From: Planctomycetota bacterium
GTDB taxonomy: Bacteria; Planctomycetota; UBA1135
Reading direction: 5' to 3'
DNA: 64,000 nucleotides
Assembly: GCA_004295085.1 (NCBI GenBank)
Contig: SHNF01000013.1
Span: 1-64,000 of the forward strand
The translations under genes and the position numbers were made by a program. Below, one piece after another: positions 9,039-17,796 of the stretch. The first letter of the stretch is position 1, and each line of letters begins with the position of its first letter. The notes under the pieces are model-generated. The model was given only the letters and a program-made list of their open reading frames with translations. It had not been told where the DNA came from and ran no database searches.

Positions 9039-9088
9039 CCAGAATGCAGCCTACGCCACCCGTAACGGGACCGCCAGGACGCGATCCG

Positions 9089-12000
9089 TCACTGCGTGCG
9101 GAGCAGTTCGTGGCGGACGATGGCCACCGGATCGCCGGCGCTCACGTACAGACGCAATGCGTCCAGGTGGCGCAGATCCACCTCGCCTTGCCAGAGCAGC
9201 AGCTTCCGCGCGCGCGTGCCTTCCCCATCGCCGGCGCTCTTGAGCTCCAGGCGGACCTGCCAGGCGCCGGGCGCGATCGCTTGCTGGGCTCCGACCTGTC
9301 TCCCGTTTTCCAGGAACTGGCGATCCGACGCGTCGAAGTGCTCGGTGCTCTCGCCGCCATCCGGGGCGACCAGGCGCAGCTCCAGGTCCATGCGCGGCAT
9401 CTCCCACGGGCCGCTCGCGCTGTCCTTCGCAACCTGGAGCCAGGCGGTCGGGCGCTCGCGCAGCTCGATCTCTTGATCGCCTTCGCGAACCGAGATGGAC
9501 TCCGGCTCCCACCGGCTGCCGCCGGTGACCTGAACCTTGTAGTCATTCGCGGGCAACTCCAGCTCCAGCCCGCCGTGGCTCGAGACCGTGGTGTCGCCCG
9601 CGGAGCCGGAGCCGAGAACGAGCCGGACCTGCCTGGGGACGCCGGGCACGCCGCGCATCTGCACGTGAACACGGCCCATGGGCCAGGGAACGACGACGTC
9701 GTGAAGGTCCGGCGGCACAACGAGCAGGTCGCCCTTGGGCTTTGCCGCCGGCCCGCGCAATTCGGCTCCCGCGCTCAAGTGCACCGCCGCCTTGCCCACG
9801 CCAGGGAATTCAAAGCGGCCGGCCGCGTCGGTGAGTGCGGTGGCGTAGCCTCCTCCAACGGAGTCCTGCCATCTCGCCCGGAGCTGCCGCGACGCCACGG
9901 GCTGGTCCCCGGCCATGACCACTCCGCGCAGTCTCCGGCTGCCGGTCAGGTCGAAATCGATCCGCGTTTCCTGGTCCGCCAGCTCGATCGTGCGCACGAA
10001 GTCCTGGCCGGCCAGGCCATGCAGCACTGCTCGCTGCTGGCCCAGCGGCAGCCAAGCTTCGTATTCGCCGCCTGCGTCCAAGGGCACGTAGGCCCCGCCT
10101 TCCGGGGGCCACTTCCAGTGCAGGAGGAGCTGGCGTGGTGGCGTTCCCTCCGGCAGCCGCGCCGCGCCGAACACACGGCCCAGGTCCGGAACCTCGATGC
10201 GGAGCGGTTCGGTGCCTTGCAGGCGCGCGACGGCAACGATGGCTCGACCGGGCTCCGTGAAGACCACGATGCCGTGACCTTCGCCGCCGAGCCGCGCCTT
10301 CAGTTCGAAGCTGCCATCTGCATCGACCGCAACCGCCTGGCCGGCGCACGGCCATTGCAGCCATTCGGACGGAAAGCCCGCGCGGGCGATGCCAGCGTCG
10401 GTCCAGCGCCGGACCGCCGGATCCAAATACTCGAGCATTGCCTCGGCCACGCGCAAGCGCCGCAGGTCGCTCGGATCCTGCGCGTGGACGCTGCCCTTCA
10501 CGGACCGCACTCCCGGAAGCCGTACGGTCAAGGGCTGGCCGGTCGCCGCTTCGATGAAGCTCGCGGAAAACCAGCGCCCGAGCTGCGGATGATCGACCCT
10601 GAGCTCGAACGACAGGCGGGTGTCCCACGGAGTGCGCGCGCTGCCCTCCGGCCCGGTGACGAGGCGGATGACGTCAAGCCGGTGCAGGTCGCAGACCGCT
10701 CCGGCGACTGACCTGCCGTCCGGATCGACGACCTGGATCTCCAACTCGTTGGACGGTGCGATCTCGATGACCTGTGGCTTGTCTTCGTAGGCGTCCCAGC
10801 GACCGATGTTGTCCTCAACGAAGTCGCCATAACCGTCGGCGCTCACGTGGATCGCCGCGCCGTTCACCGCGTGTGACCAGGTGAGATCGGCGTGCGAAGG
10901 GAAGGAGGGCAGCTTCGCGTGGCCGAGATCGTCGGTGTGGAATACCTGGTCTTGCATCTCCCGGGCCAGGTCTCCGGGCAGGACCTGACCGAGCCAGGTG
11001 GCGGGTGCAACGAGCGTGCGCACGCGTGCTCCCGCGATTCCCCGGCCCTGTGGATCCACGATCTGCACTCGGTAGGGCCGGCTCGGCGGAATGCGCACCT
11101 CGAACTGATTGGCCCCGGTCTCCAGGCTTCCGACCAGCGTGGTGTAGCCGGGGGCGGACACCGCGAAGGCCTGCAGGCGCTCCGCGGACGGCGACAGCAT
11201 CAGCTCGTAGGACCCATCAGGCCCGGAAATGGCGCGCGCGCCGGCCCAGTCGATGCGCGCTCCGGCCACCGGGTTTCCCTGCAGATCGGACACCGTGCCG
11301 CTGATCCAGTTGCCGAGGATGCTGCGTGCGATGGATGGGGATCCCCCAGGCTCCGGCGCACGCTCCCTGCGCCGTGCCAGCGTCTCGGCGGGCGGTCCTC
11401 CAGAATCGCGTCCGTCGCTGGCCGGTGCGATTGCCGTCGCGCCGCGGTCGTCATGCGCAGGGCTGCCGGCGGGCCCGTTCGGCACCAGCGTCCACAGGGC
11501 CGCCAGGGCCAGGATCAGCGCGGCCGCCACGGCCGCGGCCCGGGTCGTGCTCAGGGCCGCGGCCGCGGACATCCAGGCCGGCGGCGCCGACGCTGCCGGC
11601 GCCAGCAGCGCGCGACACGATCGCTCCCAGCCGCCGTCCCCACGGCTCTGCAGCTCCATGCGGAGAGCTTGCAAGGTCCGGTAGAGGCCGTCGTGCACGG
11701 CGCGGCTCGGAATGTCGAGCCTCTTCGCGATCTCCCGCGGAGGCAATCCTTCATAGAAACGCAGATGCACCAGGGTCCGCTGTCCTTCCGGCAGGCTCAG
11801 GACGGCTTGGGCCAGCGCGCGATGCGCTTCCATCTGCACGGCGATGTCCGCGGCGGACGGGACTGCCTCCGCGCGCGCCGCGCGCTGCTCGCGCCGGCGG
11901 CGGCGGGCTGCGGCGCGGCGGCCCAGGAACGCTGTGCTGCGGAGAACCTGGCTCAGCCATGAGCCGAGCGCGGCCGGACTGTGCGGCGGCCGTTGCAGGG

Positions 12001-12133
12001 CCCTGGTCCAGGTGTCCTGGACCGCGTCGTCGGCCAGGTCTGCATCATGCAGGAGGCTCCAGGCCAGGCCGCGCACCCAGGCGGCGTTGGCGAGCAGGCG
12101 TTCCGGATCGAGCTCGGAGGATCGTGCGGCCAT
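9089..12133 (-). CDS. ECF sigma factor fused to a transmembrane segment and carboxypeptidase-regulatory-like beta domains
   Basis: Protein of 1014 residues. Residues 1-75 carry sigma region 2 (AADDAVQDTW-type helix, GSWLSQVLRS). Residues 100-165 carry region 4 (LPEGQRTLVHLRFYEGLPPREIAKRLDIPSRAVHDGLYRTL with its helix-turn-helix). A hydrophobic segment follows at about 198-216, after an Ala-rich linker without a zinc-finger anti-sigma motif. The remaining 800 residues are beta-rich repeats of the carboxypeptidase-D regulatory type (for example ISGTVSDLQGNPVAGARI at 277-295). The topology predicts a cytoplasmic promoter-recognition head tied to an extracytoplasmic sensor or structural region. 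It lies 61 bases after a paralogous beta-domain membrane protein and is probably cotranscribed with it. Release by proteolysis or action at the membrane is inference. Confidence 0.85.
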   Translation of the reverse strand: MAARSSELDPERLLANAAWVRGLAWSLLHDADLADDAVQDTWTRALQRPPHSPAALGSWLSQVLRSTAFLGRRAAARRRRREQRAARAEAVPSAADIAVQMEAHRALAQAVLSLPEGQRTLVHLRFYEGLPPREIAKRLDIPSRAVHDGLYRTLQALRMELQSRGDGGWERSCRALLAPAASAPPAWMSAAAALSTTRAAAVAAALILALAALWTLVPNGPAGSPAHDDRGATAIAPASDGRDSGGPPAETLARRRERAPEPGGSPSIARSILGNWISGTVSDLQGNPVAGARIDWAGARAISGPDGSYELMLSPSAERLQAFAVSAPGYTTLVGSLETGANQFEVRIPPSRPYRVQIVDPQGRGIAGARVRTLVAPATWLGQVLPGDLAREMQDQVFHTDDLGHAKLPSFPSHADLTWSHAVNGAAIHVSADGYGDFVEDNIGRWDAYEDKPQVIEIAPSNELEIQVVDPDGRSVAGAVCDLHRLDVIRLVTGPEGSARTPWDTRLSFELRVDHPQLGRWFSASFIEAATGQPLTVRLPGVRSVKGSVHAQDPSDLRRLRVAEAMLEYLDPAVRRWTDAGIARAGFPSEWLQWPCAGQAVAVDADGSFELKARLGGEGHGIVVFTEPGRAIVAVARLQGTEPLRIEVPDLGRVFGAARLPEGTPPRQLLLHWKWPPEGGAYVPLDAGGEYEAWLPLGQQRAVLHGLAGQDFVRTIELADQETRIDFDLTGSRRLRGVVMAGDQPVASRQLRARWQDSVGGGYATALTDAAGRFEFPGVGKAAVHLSAGAELRGPAAKPKGDLLVVPPDLHDVVVPWPMGRVHVQMRGVPGVPRQVRLVLGSGSAGDTTVSSHGGLELELPANDYKVQVTGGSRWEPESISVREGDQEIELRERPTAWLQVAKDSASGPWEMPRMDLELRLVAPDGGESTEHFDASDRQFLENGRQVGAQQAIAPGAWQVRLELKSAGDGEGTRARKLLLWQGEVDLRHLDALRLYVSAGDPVAIVRHELLRTQ

Positions 12134-12194
12134 TCCGTGAATGGAGATGCCACGGTACCCGTTTTCTCGCGGCGACGGCGCGGCCCCGCCGGGC

Positions 12195-14741
12195 TCAGGG
12201 CAGCGTGAGGCTCAGGCTGCGGGTTTCGTGCTCGGCGAGCAGCAGGCGCCAGGTATGGACCGGTGCCTCGGCCGACAGGAAGCCGCGGCTGCGGCGCAGG
12301 ATCACCAGCACTTCGCCGGCGGGCACGCCCAGCAGCCTGGCCAGTCCTTGCGCGTCGGTCGTGGCGCTGGAATACGCCGCGGAGGCTCCGCTCCACTGCT
12401 CGTGATCCTCGGGCGCGGGCTCGGAGGCGATCCAGGTCAGGGCCTCCGCTTGCCAGCCGGCCTGGGGCTGGCCGCGCGCGTCCGCGACCTGCAGCTCGAT
12501 GCTGCCGGCGGAAGGCGCGCGCAGCTCGATGAACGATCGTTCGGGCACCTGGACTTGCGCCTGCGCGCGCGCGCCGTTGTGGAATTGCGCCTCCAGGGTG
12601 TAGGGACCGGCCCAGAGGCACTCGAGTTGCAGGAGGCCCGTGGCATCGCTGCGCAGGCCCGAGCCGGACGCATTCTGCGGCCCGCCGCCGCCATGGAGGT
12701 GGATGCGCGCGGGCGCCGGCAGGCCGCGGCTGTCGAGGGTGCTCACCTGTAGCGTGTGCGCGCCGAGCACGAGGTCGCCGGTCCACGTGGTGGAGCCCTG
12801 CGCCATGCCGGGGAGATCGAACGCGAACTCGACGCCGCCGTGCAGAACCGTGAAAGAGACGCGGTAGGTCAGCGGGAAGCTGCTGGTGAACTGGAAGACG
12901 CCGGCGGCGTCGGTCGTCGCCCATTGATCGGAGCGGCGCACGCGCACGCCGGCCAGAGGGCCGGCGGGGCCGAGCACGCGCCCCTGCAAGGTGATCGGGC
13001 GGCGCGCGGACAGCAGGTCCACCCAGGTGGTGCGGCCGGCGTGGACTTCGGCCTCGACCAGGGGAATGCGGCCGATGCTGGCGTCGGAGTGGTATTCCGC
13101 CAGCTCGTAGCGTCCTGGGGCAAGGCCTGGAAAACTGAAGGAGCCGTTGGAGGGCAGGATGGCCAGGAGCAGCGGCTCCTGCGCGCCCGCGCGCGTGACG
13201 CCGAGATAACCCCAGCGGCCGACGCCTGCGAGCACGCCGGAGGGCTCGAGCACGTGCTCCAGCTCTAGGGTCTGGCTCTCGGCGACCTCCAGCGCCTCAC
13301 GCCGGTCGAAGCTGAGGCCGGACGCGTACACCTCCACGCGGTGGCGCCCGGGCTGCAGGCCGCCGAGGTGGTAGCGGCCGGCGGCGTCGGTGCGGGCGCG
13401 TGGGTGCGAGACCGGGTGGTCGCCTTCGGTGCGGGAGTCGGAGTCCAGGCGCCAGACGTGGACGCCGTGCAGGGTGAAGCCGTCGGGGAAGTTGGAGGTG
13501 CTGGGCGCGAAGGTCGTGCGGATCTCCGCGCCGGCCACGGGCCGGCCGTCGGCGCGGCGCACGACTCCGGCGATGGCGGCGCCGCGGGCCACCGGGAGGT
13601 CGAGCACGGTGAGCGCGCCGGCGCGGACTTCCGCGAGCAAGGGCTGCACGGAATTGGGAAGGGCGAAGTCGCCGAACTGCATCGGCGGCAGGGCCAGCCG
13701 CGCGCTGCCGGCAAGCTCGAGGGCGAAGCTGCCGGCCGGCAGGGCCTCGAACCGGTAGCGGCCGTCGCGCACGGGGGTCTGCCAATGGCGGCCGTACGTG
13801 GTGTAGTGCGGGTGCTGGTTGTTCAGCGCGTGCGCGCGCACCACGGCGTCGCCGAGCTCGGCCGCGTCCAGGCCGAGCAGGCGGCCTTCGAGCTGCCCCG
13901 GGCTGGCGACGGTGACCTTCAAGCCGCCGGCGGACATGGCGCCCGCGACGTTGCCCACGTTCCACAGCGACGCCCAGCCGGTGCGGCCGTCAGGGACGGT
14001 CGCCGTGGCCACGGCGCCCGACATCGGGGTTTCGGGGAAGGTGACCTTGCCATCGGCGCCGGTGGTGCCCTGCAGCGGCGCGAGACGTCCGCCGCCGGCC
14101 ACCCCGCGCCCCTGCACGCCGCCGGTGACGTGCACGTGCGCGCCGGACACGGGAGCATCGCCGGTGTCCACGATCAGGACCACGAAGTCGCGCGCGCTCT
14201 CCGGGCCATCCACCTGGATCTGCAGGCGGTTCTCTCCGCCGCGCACCACGGTCTCCTGATCCGCGTGGCGTCCGTCCTCGGTGCGCGCGGACACGCGGTA
14301 CGCGCCGGCCGGAAGGTCGGCAAAACCCGCGTAGGCTTGCGGATCGGTCCGCGCCTGCGCGCGCAGCTCCCGATCATCGCCGATCTCCAGTCCCGGCGGG
14401 AAGGCGCCCAGGACCGGCTCCAATTCCACGCGGGCATCCGGTAGCGGGTCTTCGCCGGCTGCCACGACGCGCACGAGCAGTGCGCCCAGCGGGCGCTCGC
14501 CGGGGTAGCGCGCGAGCGCCGTGGGCTCGGCCGGCGGCTCCGGCTGCGCCGGGGCGGCGCCGTGCCGCAGCGGCGCGGCGTCGGATCCGAGCGCCGGGGC
14601 GCCGGCGGAGCGGACCGGCTGCTGCGGCGCGGCCGCGGGCCCGGCGGGCGTTGGAGCGACCGGCTTGCGCGCCAGGCTCAGCCAGGCAGCCAGCCCTGCG
14701 AGGAGCAGGAAAGCGACCGCAAGGAGCGTGCGCCGCGGCAT
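12195..14741 (-). CDS. membrane-anchored carboxypeptidase-regulatory-like beta-domain protein
   Basis: Protein of about 848 residues. MPRRTLLAVAFLLLAG gives a signal anchor at residues 1-20, followed by a Pro/Ala-rich linker and many beta-sandwich repeats with G.V....G.P..GA.V patterns typical of carboxypeptidase-D regulatory or MG2-like domains (examples: ALLVRVVAAGEDPLPDARVEL and GVVRRADGRPVAGAEIRTTF pieces). No catalytic motif is visible. An upstream in-frame ATG at 14840 would add 33 residues before the anchor and is less likely. It is the first gene of a two-gene unit with the sigma-factor fusion, whose extracytoplasmic part has the same type of domain, so the two may interact. Function is otherwise unknown. 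Confidence 0.75.
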   Translation of the reverse strand: MPRRTLLAVAFLLLAGLAAWLSLARKPVAPTPAGPAAAPQQPVRSAGAPALGSDAAPLRHGAAPAQPEPPAEPTALARYPGERPLGALLVRVVAAGEDPLPDARVELEPVLGAFPPGLEIGDDRELRAQARTDPQAYAGFADLPAGAYRVSARTEDGRHADQETVVRGGENRLQIQVDGPESARDFVVLIVDTGDAPVSGAHVHVTGGVQGRGVAGGGRLAPLQGTTGADGKVTFPETPMSGAVATATVPDGRTGWASLWNVGNVAGAMSAGGLKVTVASPGQLEGRLLGLDAAELGDAVVRAHALNNQHPHYTTYGRHWQTPVRDGRYRFEALPAGSFALELAGSARLALPPMQFGDFALPNSVQPLLAEVRAGALTVLDLPVARGAAIAGVVRRADGRPVAGAEIRTTFAPSTSNFPDGFTLHGVHVWRLDSDSRTEGDHPVSHPRARTDAAGRYHLGGLQPGRHRVEVYASGLSFDRREALEVAESQTLELEHVLEPSGVLAGVGRWGYLGVTRAGAQEPLLLAILPSNGSFSFPGLAPGRYELAEYHSDASIGRIPLVEAEVHAGRTTWVDLLSARRPITLQGRVLGPAGPLAGVRVRRSDQWATTDAAGVFQFTSSFPLTYRVSFTVLHGGVEFAFDLPGMAQGSTTWTGDLVLGAHTLQVSTLDSRGLPAPARIHLHGGGGPQNASGSGLRSDATGLLQLECLWAGPYTLEAQFHNGARAQAQVQVPERSFIELRAPSAGSIELQVADARGQPQAGWQAEALTWIASEPAPEDHEQWSGASAAYSSATTDAQGLARLLGVPAGEVLVILRRSRGFLSAEAPVHTWRLLLAEHETRSLSLTLP

Positions 14742-14880
14742 GGACGGCTTTCCATGGTAGGGTTCAGCCGGTTCCGCGAGGTAACAGCATTGTTGCTGTA
14801 CCGCATCGTGCGTTTCCGGCGCGCGGGGCGAAACGACCACGCAGGGGCGGGCACTCTAGAGGTGCATCCCCAGCACTTGC

Positions 14881-16086
14881 GTGCCTTCCATCTCCTCATG
14901 CAGCACCGTGTCTGAAGAGGCCCGCGCTCGCAGCCTGCCCCTCGGCGGCGAGGACGCGGCGCTATTCCGTCCCCGCGTCCAGGAGCCCTGGACCGTGGAA
15001 CGCAGGACCGGGCAGTTCCGGGGCCGGCTCCTGGGGCGGGACGAGGTCGGGCTGGCCATCCGGCTCTACCGGGAGGCGAGCTTCAACCAGCTGACCGCGG
15101 AGCAATGGGACTGGCGCTTCTTCCAGCGCAACCCGGAGCTGGCCTTCGTCTCCGGAGTATTCACGCCCGAGGGCAGGCTGATCGCGCTCAACCCGATGAC
15201 GGTGCGGCCGGTCTGGATCCTGGGGCGCGAGCAGCTGGCGGCCCAGGCCTGCGACACGCTTGTGCATTCCGACTACCGCGGCGGCGGGCGCGTGTACGCC
15301 TTCCTGATGCGCTTCGGCTTCGACATGCTGTGGGCTTACGGGATGCACTTCGGCTTCGGCGGCGGCGCCACGGCGGAGGCCGCGGCCGTGGGCAAGCGGC
15401 TCGGCAACTACCACTCACTCTTCGACATGGCGGTGTACGAGCGGCGCCTGTCCTTGCGCCTGGCGCTGGGGCGCCGCGCCGGGGCGGCGGGCGGCGCGGC
15501 GGCGAAGCTCCTGGACGGACTCCGGCCGCACCGCCGCCTGCAGCGCCACGGCGGCCTGGAGATCCGCGCGGCGGCGCAAGCCGGCCCGGAGTTCGACCGC
15601 CTGTGGCAGCGCAAGCGCGAGCGCTACACCGTGGTGCTGCGGCGCGACGCGCGCGAGCTGCGCTGGCGCTGGTTCGAGAACCCGGTGCCCTCGGAGATGC
15701 TGGCGGCCTGGCGCGGCGGCGAGCTGGAGGGCTACATCGTGCTGCGCCATCATCCGGATCCCGGCGGCCCGGCGCGGCTGACGACCGTGCTGGACCTGTT
15801 CACGGGGCTGGAGCCGGAGGTGGACGAGGCCCTGCTGGCCGCGGCCGCGCGCGTAGCGCGGGCTTCCGGCAGCGATTTCCTGCACTACGCGGCCTGTCCC
15901 GGCGCCAGTGCGGCGGCGCTGCTGCGGCGCGCGCCGTGGCGGCCGGCGCGCAAGCAGGTGGACCGCGTGGTCACCGCTCCTTACCCGTATGCGGCCCGCG
16001 ACAGCGCCGTCCTGCCCGAGTTCGACGCGGCGATGCACGGGCAGAACTGGTACTACTGCCAGGGCGACTCGGACTTCCTGGACTGA
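14881..16086 (+). CDS. GNAT-like N-acyltransferase, paralogue 1
   Basis: Protein of about 401 residues, probably cytoplasmic. The N-terminal half has a GNAT fold signature: RLYREASFNQLTAEQWDWRF, then VHSDYRGGGRVYAFLM, the acetyl-CoA pyrophosphate loop with an R-G-G-G core. The C-terminal half is a second module ending NWYYCQGDSDFLD; WYxxxGDSD-type tails occur in GNAT enzymes of polysaccharide loci. A second copy lies at 17797-19077 with the same tail. The start is GTG at 14881; another GTG at 14908 is possible. It converges with the FG-GAP gene, stop codons five bases apart. Acyl acceptor is unknown; modification of a sugar or peptide is inference. Confidence 0.75.
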   Translation: MPSISSCSTVSEEARARSLPLGGEDAALFRPRVQEPWTVERRTGQFRGRLLGRDEVGLAIRLYREASFNQLTAEQWDWRFFQRNPELAFVSGVFTPEGRLIALNPMTVRPVWILGREQLAAQACDTLVHSDYRGGGRVYAFLMRFGFDMLWAYGMHFGFGGGATAEAAAVGKRLGNYHSLFDMAVYERRLSLRLALGRRAGAAGGAAAKLLDGLRPHRRLQRHGGLEIRAAAQAGPEFDRLWQRKRERYTVVLRRDARELRWRWFENPVPSEMLAAWRGGELEGYIVLRHHPDPGGPARLTTVLDLFTGLEPEVDEALLAAAARVARASGSDFLHYAACPGASAAALLRRAPWRPARKQVDRVVTAPYPYAARDSAVLPEFDAAMHGQNWYYCQGDSDFLD

Positions 16087-16090
16087 GACC

Positions 16091-17701
16091 TCAGGGGAAG
16101 GCGTGCACGAACAAGGCGCTGAGCTCGCAGTGCGGCGGGTCCAGGGCCTGGAGCAGCACGGTCCGTCCGGAGGCGCCGGGAGGGACCATGAGGGTGACGG
16201 TGCCGGCGCCCGCGGCGTCGAGGTTGGCGCTGCCTAGGAAACGGGGCTGGTTGAGCCGGAAGAACAGGCCCGGGCAGCCGGAGACCGGCACGCGGCCGGG
16301 CCGCAGGCTGAAGTACACGTAGGCCACGGAGTTCGGCTGGCCGCAGCGCAGCCGGATGACGTTGCTGGTCCCGGCCAGTCCTGGATCGAGACCGGCGATT
16401 TGCAGCTCGTCCGTGCAGCCGGCGAAGACCGTGGCGGTGCCGGTGTCGGAGCCGGCGCGGTCGGTGAGCGGCGCGCCAGCGATGATGTCGTCCAGCCCGT
16501 CGGCATCGACGTCGCCGGCGCCGTCCACCGCGAAGCCGAGGCGGTCGCCGGCCTGAGCGCCGTATGCCGAAAGGAGCAGGCTGCCGTCGGCGCCGCTGTG
16601 CACGCGCACGTGACCGCACTGGACCGCGATCGTGTTGTTCTGCCAGGCGCCGACGACGATGTCGTCCAGCCCGTCGCCGTTGAAGTCGCCGGCGTTGGCG
16701 GCGGCGTAGCCGAGCGTGTCGTAGCTGGTCGTGCCGTAGAAGCTGAACAGCAGGGCGAAAGTGCGGCCGGAGTAGATGTCCACGCGCCCGGCCTGGAAGC
16801 CGGTGTCGCGCGCGCCGGGCGCGGCCACGAAGAACTCAGAGCGGCCGTCGCCGGTCAGGTCGCCCATGCTGCCGGCCGCCCAGCCGAACTGATCGCCGAG
16901 CCCGTGCCCGTCTAAGGTGCGCAGCAGCGCGCCGTCGCGGCCGCTGTAGATGCGCGCGCTCCCGGCGCCGTAGAAGCTGCTGTTCTCGCGGGGCGCGCCG
17001 ATCACGAAGTCGCCGTAGCCGTCGGCATTGACGTCCCCGGCCCCGCTGACGCCGGTGCCGAACTCGCCGTCCGGCGCAGCGCCGTAGCGCGCATACAGGC
17101 GCGCGCCGTTGAGTCCGGAGTAGACGTAGGCCGCTCCGGCGTTGTTGGCGAGGGCCTCGCTGGAGCGCGCGCCCACGATGAAGTCGCCGGTCCCGTCGGC
17201 GTCGACGTCGCCGGCCGCGCCGGCCGTCAGGCCGAAGTTGTCCCAGCTCGCCTCTCCGGACACGGTGTAGAGCGGGGTGCCGGTGGCTCCGGAGTAGACC
17301 GTGACGATGCCGCTCGAGGGGAAGGCGCCGTCCGCGAAGGGAGCGCCGATCAGGTAGTCGTCCCGGCCGTCGCCGTCCACGTCGCCGATGCCCTGTACCA
17401 CCTGTCCGAAGTTGTCCTCGGGACGCGTCGGCGGGTGCACCCGCAGGCTGGCGCCATCGACGCCGGAGTAGACGTCGACGCGGCTGATGCCGCTGCCCAA
17501 CGGGGGCGACAGGGGCACCGTGCTCACGCCGAAGTCGGCGTAGCCGTCGGCGTCGACGTCGCCGAGCCCGCCGACGGCGTAGCCCAGCTGGTCGTGGATC
17601 GACAGCCCGTCGTACTCGTACAGGATCTCCTGCGCCCCCAGGCTGCCGGCGCACAGGAGCGCGCTGGCCAGTCCGGTGGCTGCAGCAAGGAAGGAATGCA
17701 T
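16091..17701 (-). CDS. secreted FG-GAP repeat protein
   Basis: Exported protein of about 536 residues. MHSFLAAATGLASALLCAGSLGAQ is a signal peptide. About seven FG-GAP repeats follow, each with a G.GDVDADGxxDxxVG calcium loop, followed by a C-terminal beta domain (GCPGLFF...GASGRTVLLQALD...HAFP) that matches the tail of the FG-GAP protein at the left end of the window. A strong GGAGGAGG site lies six bases before the ATG at 17701, which decides the start against an in-frame codon at 17725. It sits between the two GNAT paralogues in the opposite orientation. Surface or matrix function is inference. Confidence 0.88.
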   Translation of the reverse strand: MHSFLAAATGLASALLCAGSLGAQEILYEYDGLSIHDQLGYAVGGLGDVDADGYADFGVSTVPLSPPLGSGISRVDVYSGVDGASLRVHPPTRPEDNFGQVVQGIGDVDGDGRDDYLIGAPFADGAFPSSGIVTVYSGATGTPLYTVSGEASWDNFGLTAGAAGDVDADGTGDFIVGARSSEALANNAGAAYVYSGLNGARLYARYGAAPDGEFGTGVSGAGDVNADGYGDFVIGAPRENSSFYGAGSARIYSGRDGALLRTLDGHGLGDQFGWAAGSMGDLTGDGRSEFFVAAPGARDTGFQAGRVDIYSGRTFALLFSFYGTTSYDTLGYAAANAGDFNGDGLDDIVVGAWQNNTIAVQCGHVRVHSGADGSLLLSAYGAQAGDRLGFAVDGAGDVDADGLDDIIAGAPLTDRAGSDTGTATVFAGCTDELQIAGLDPGLAGTSNVIRLRCGQPNSVAYVYFSLRPGRVPVSGCPGLFFRLNQPRFLGSANLDAAGAGTVTLMVPPGASGRTVLLQALDPPHCELSALFVHAFP

Positions 17702-17796
17702 GACGAACCTCCTCCAGGGCGCCACTGGGATCGGGGGATGCCGGGCGCTAGCTCCGGGACTGGCCAGGGTAACCGGAATCTCTGTATTCTTCCGCA

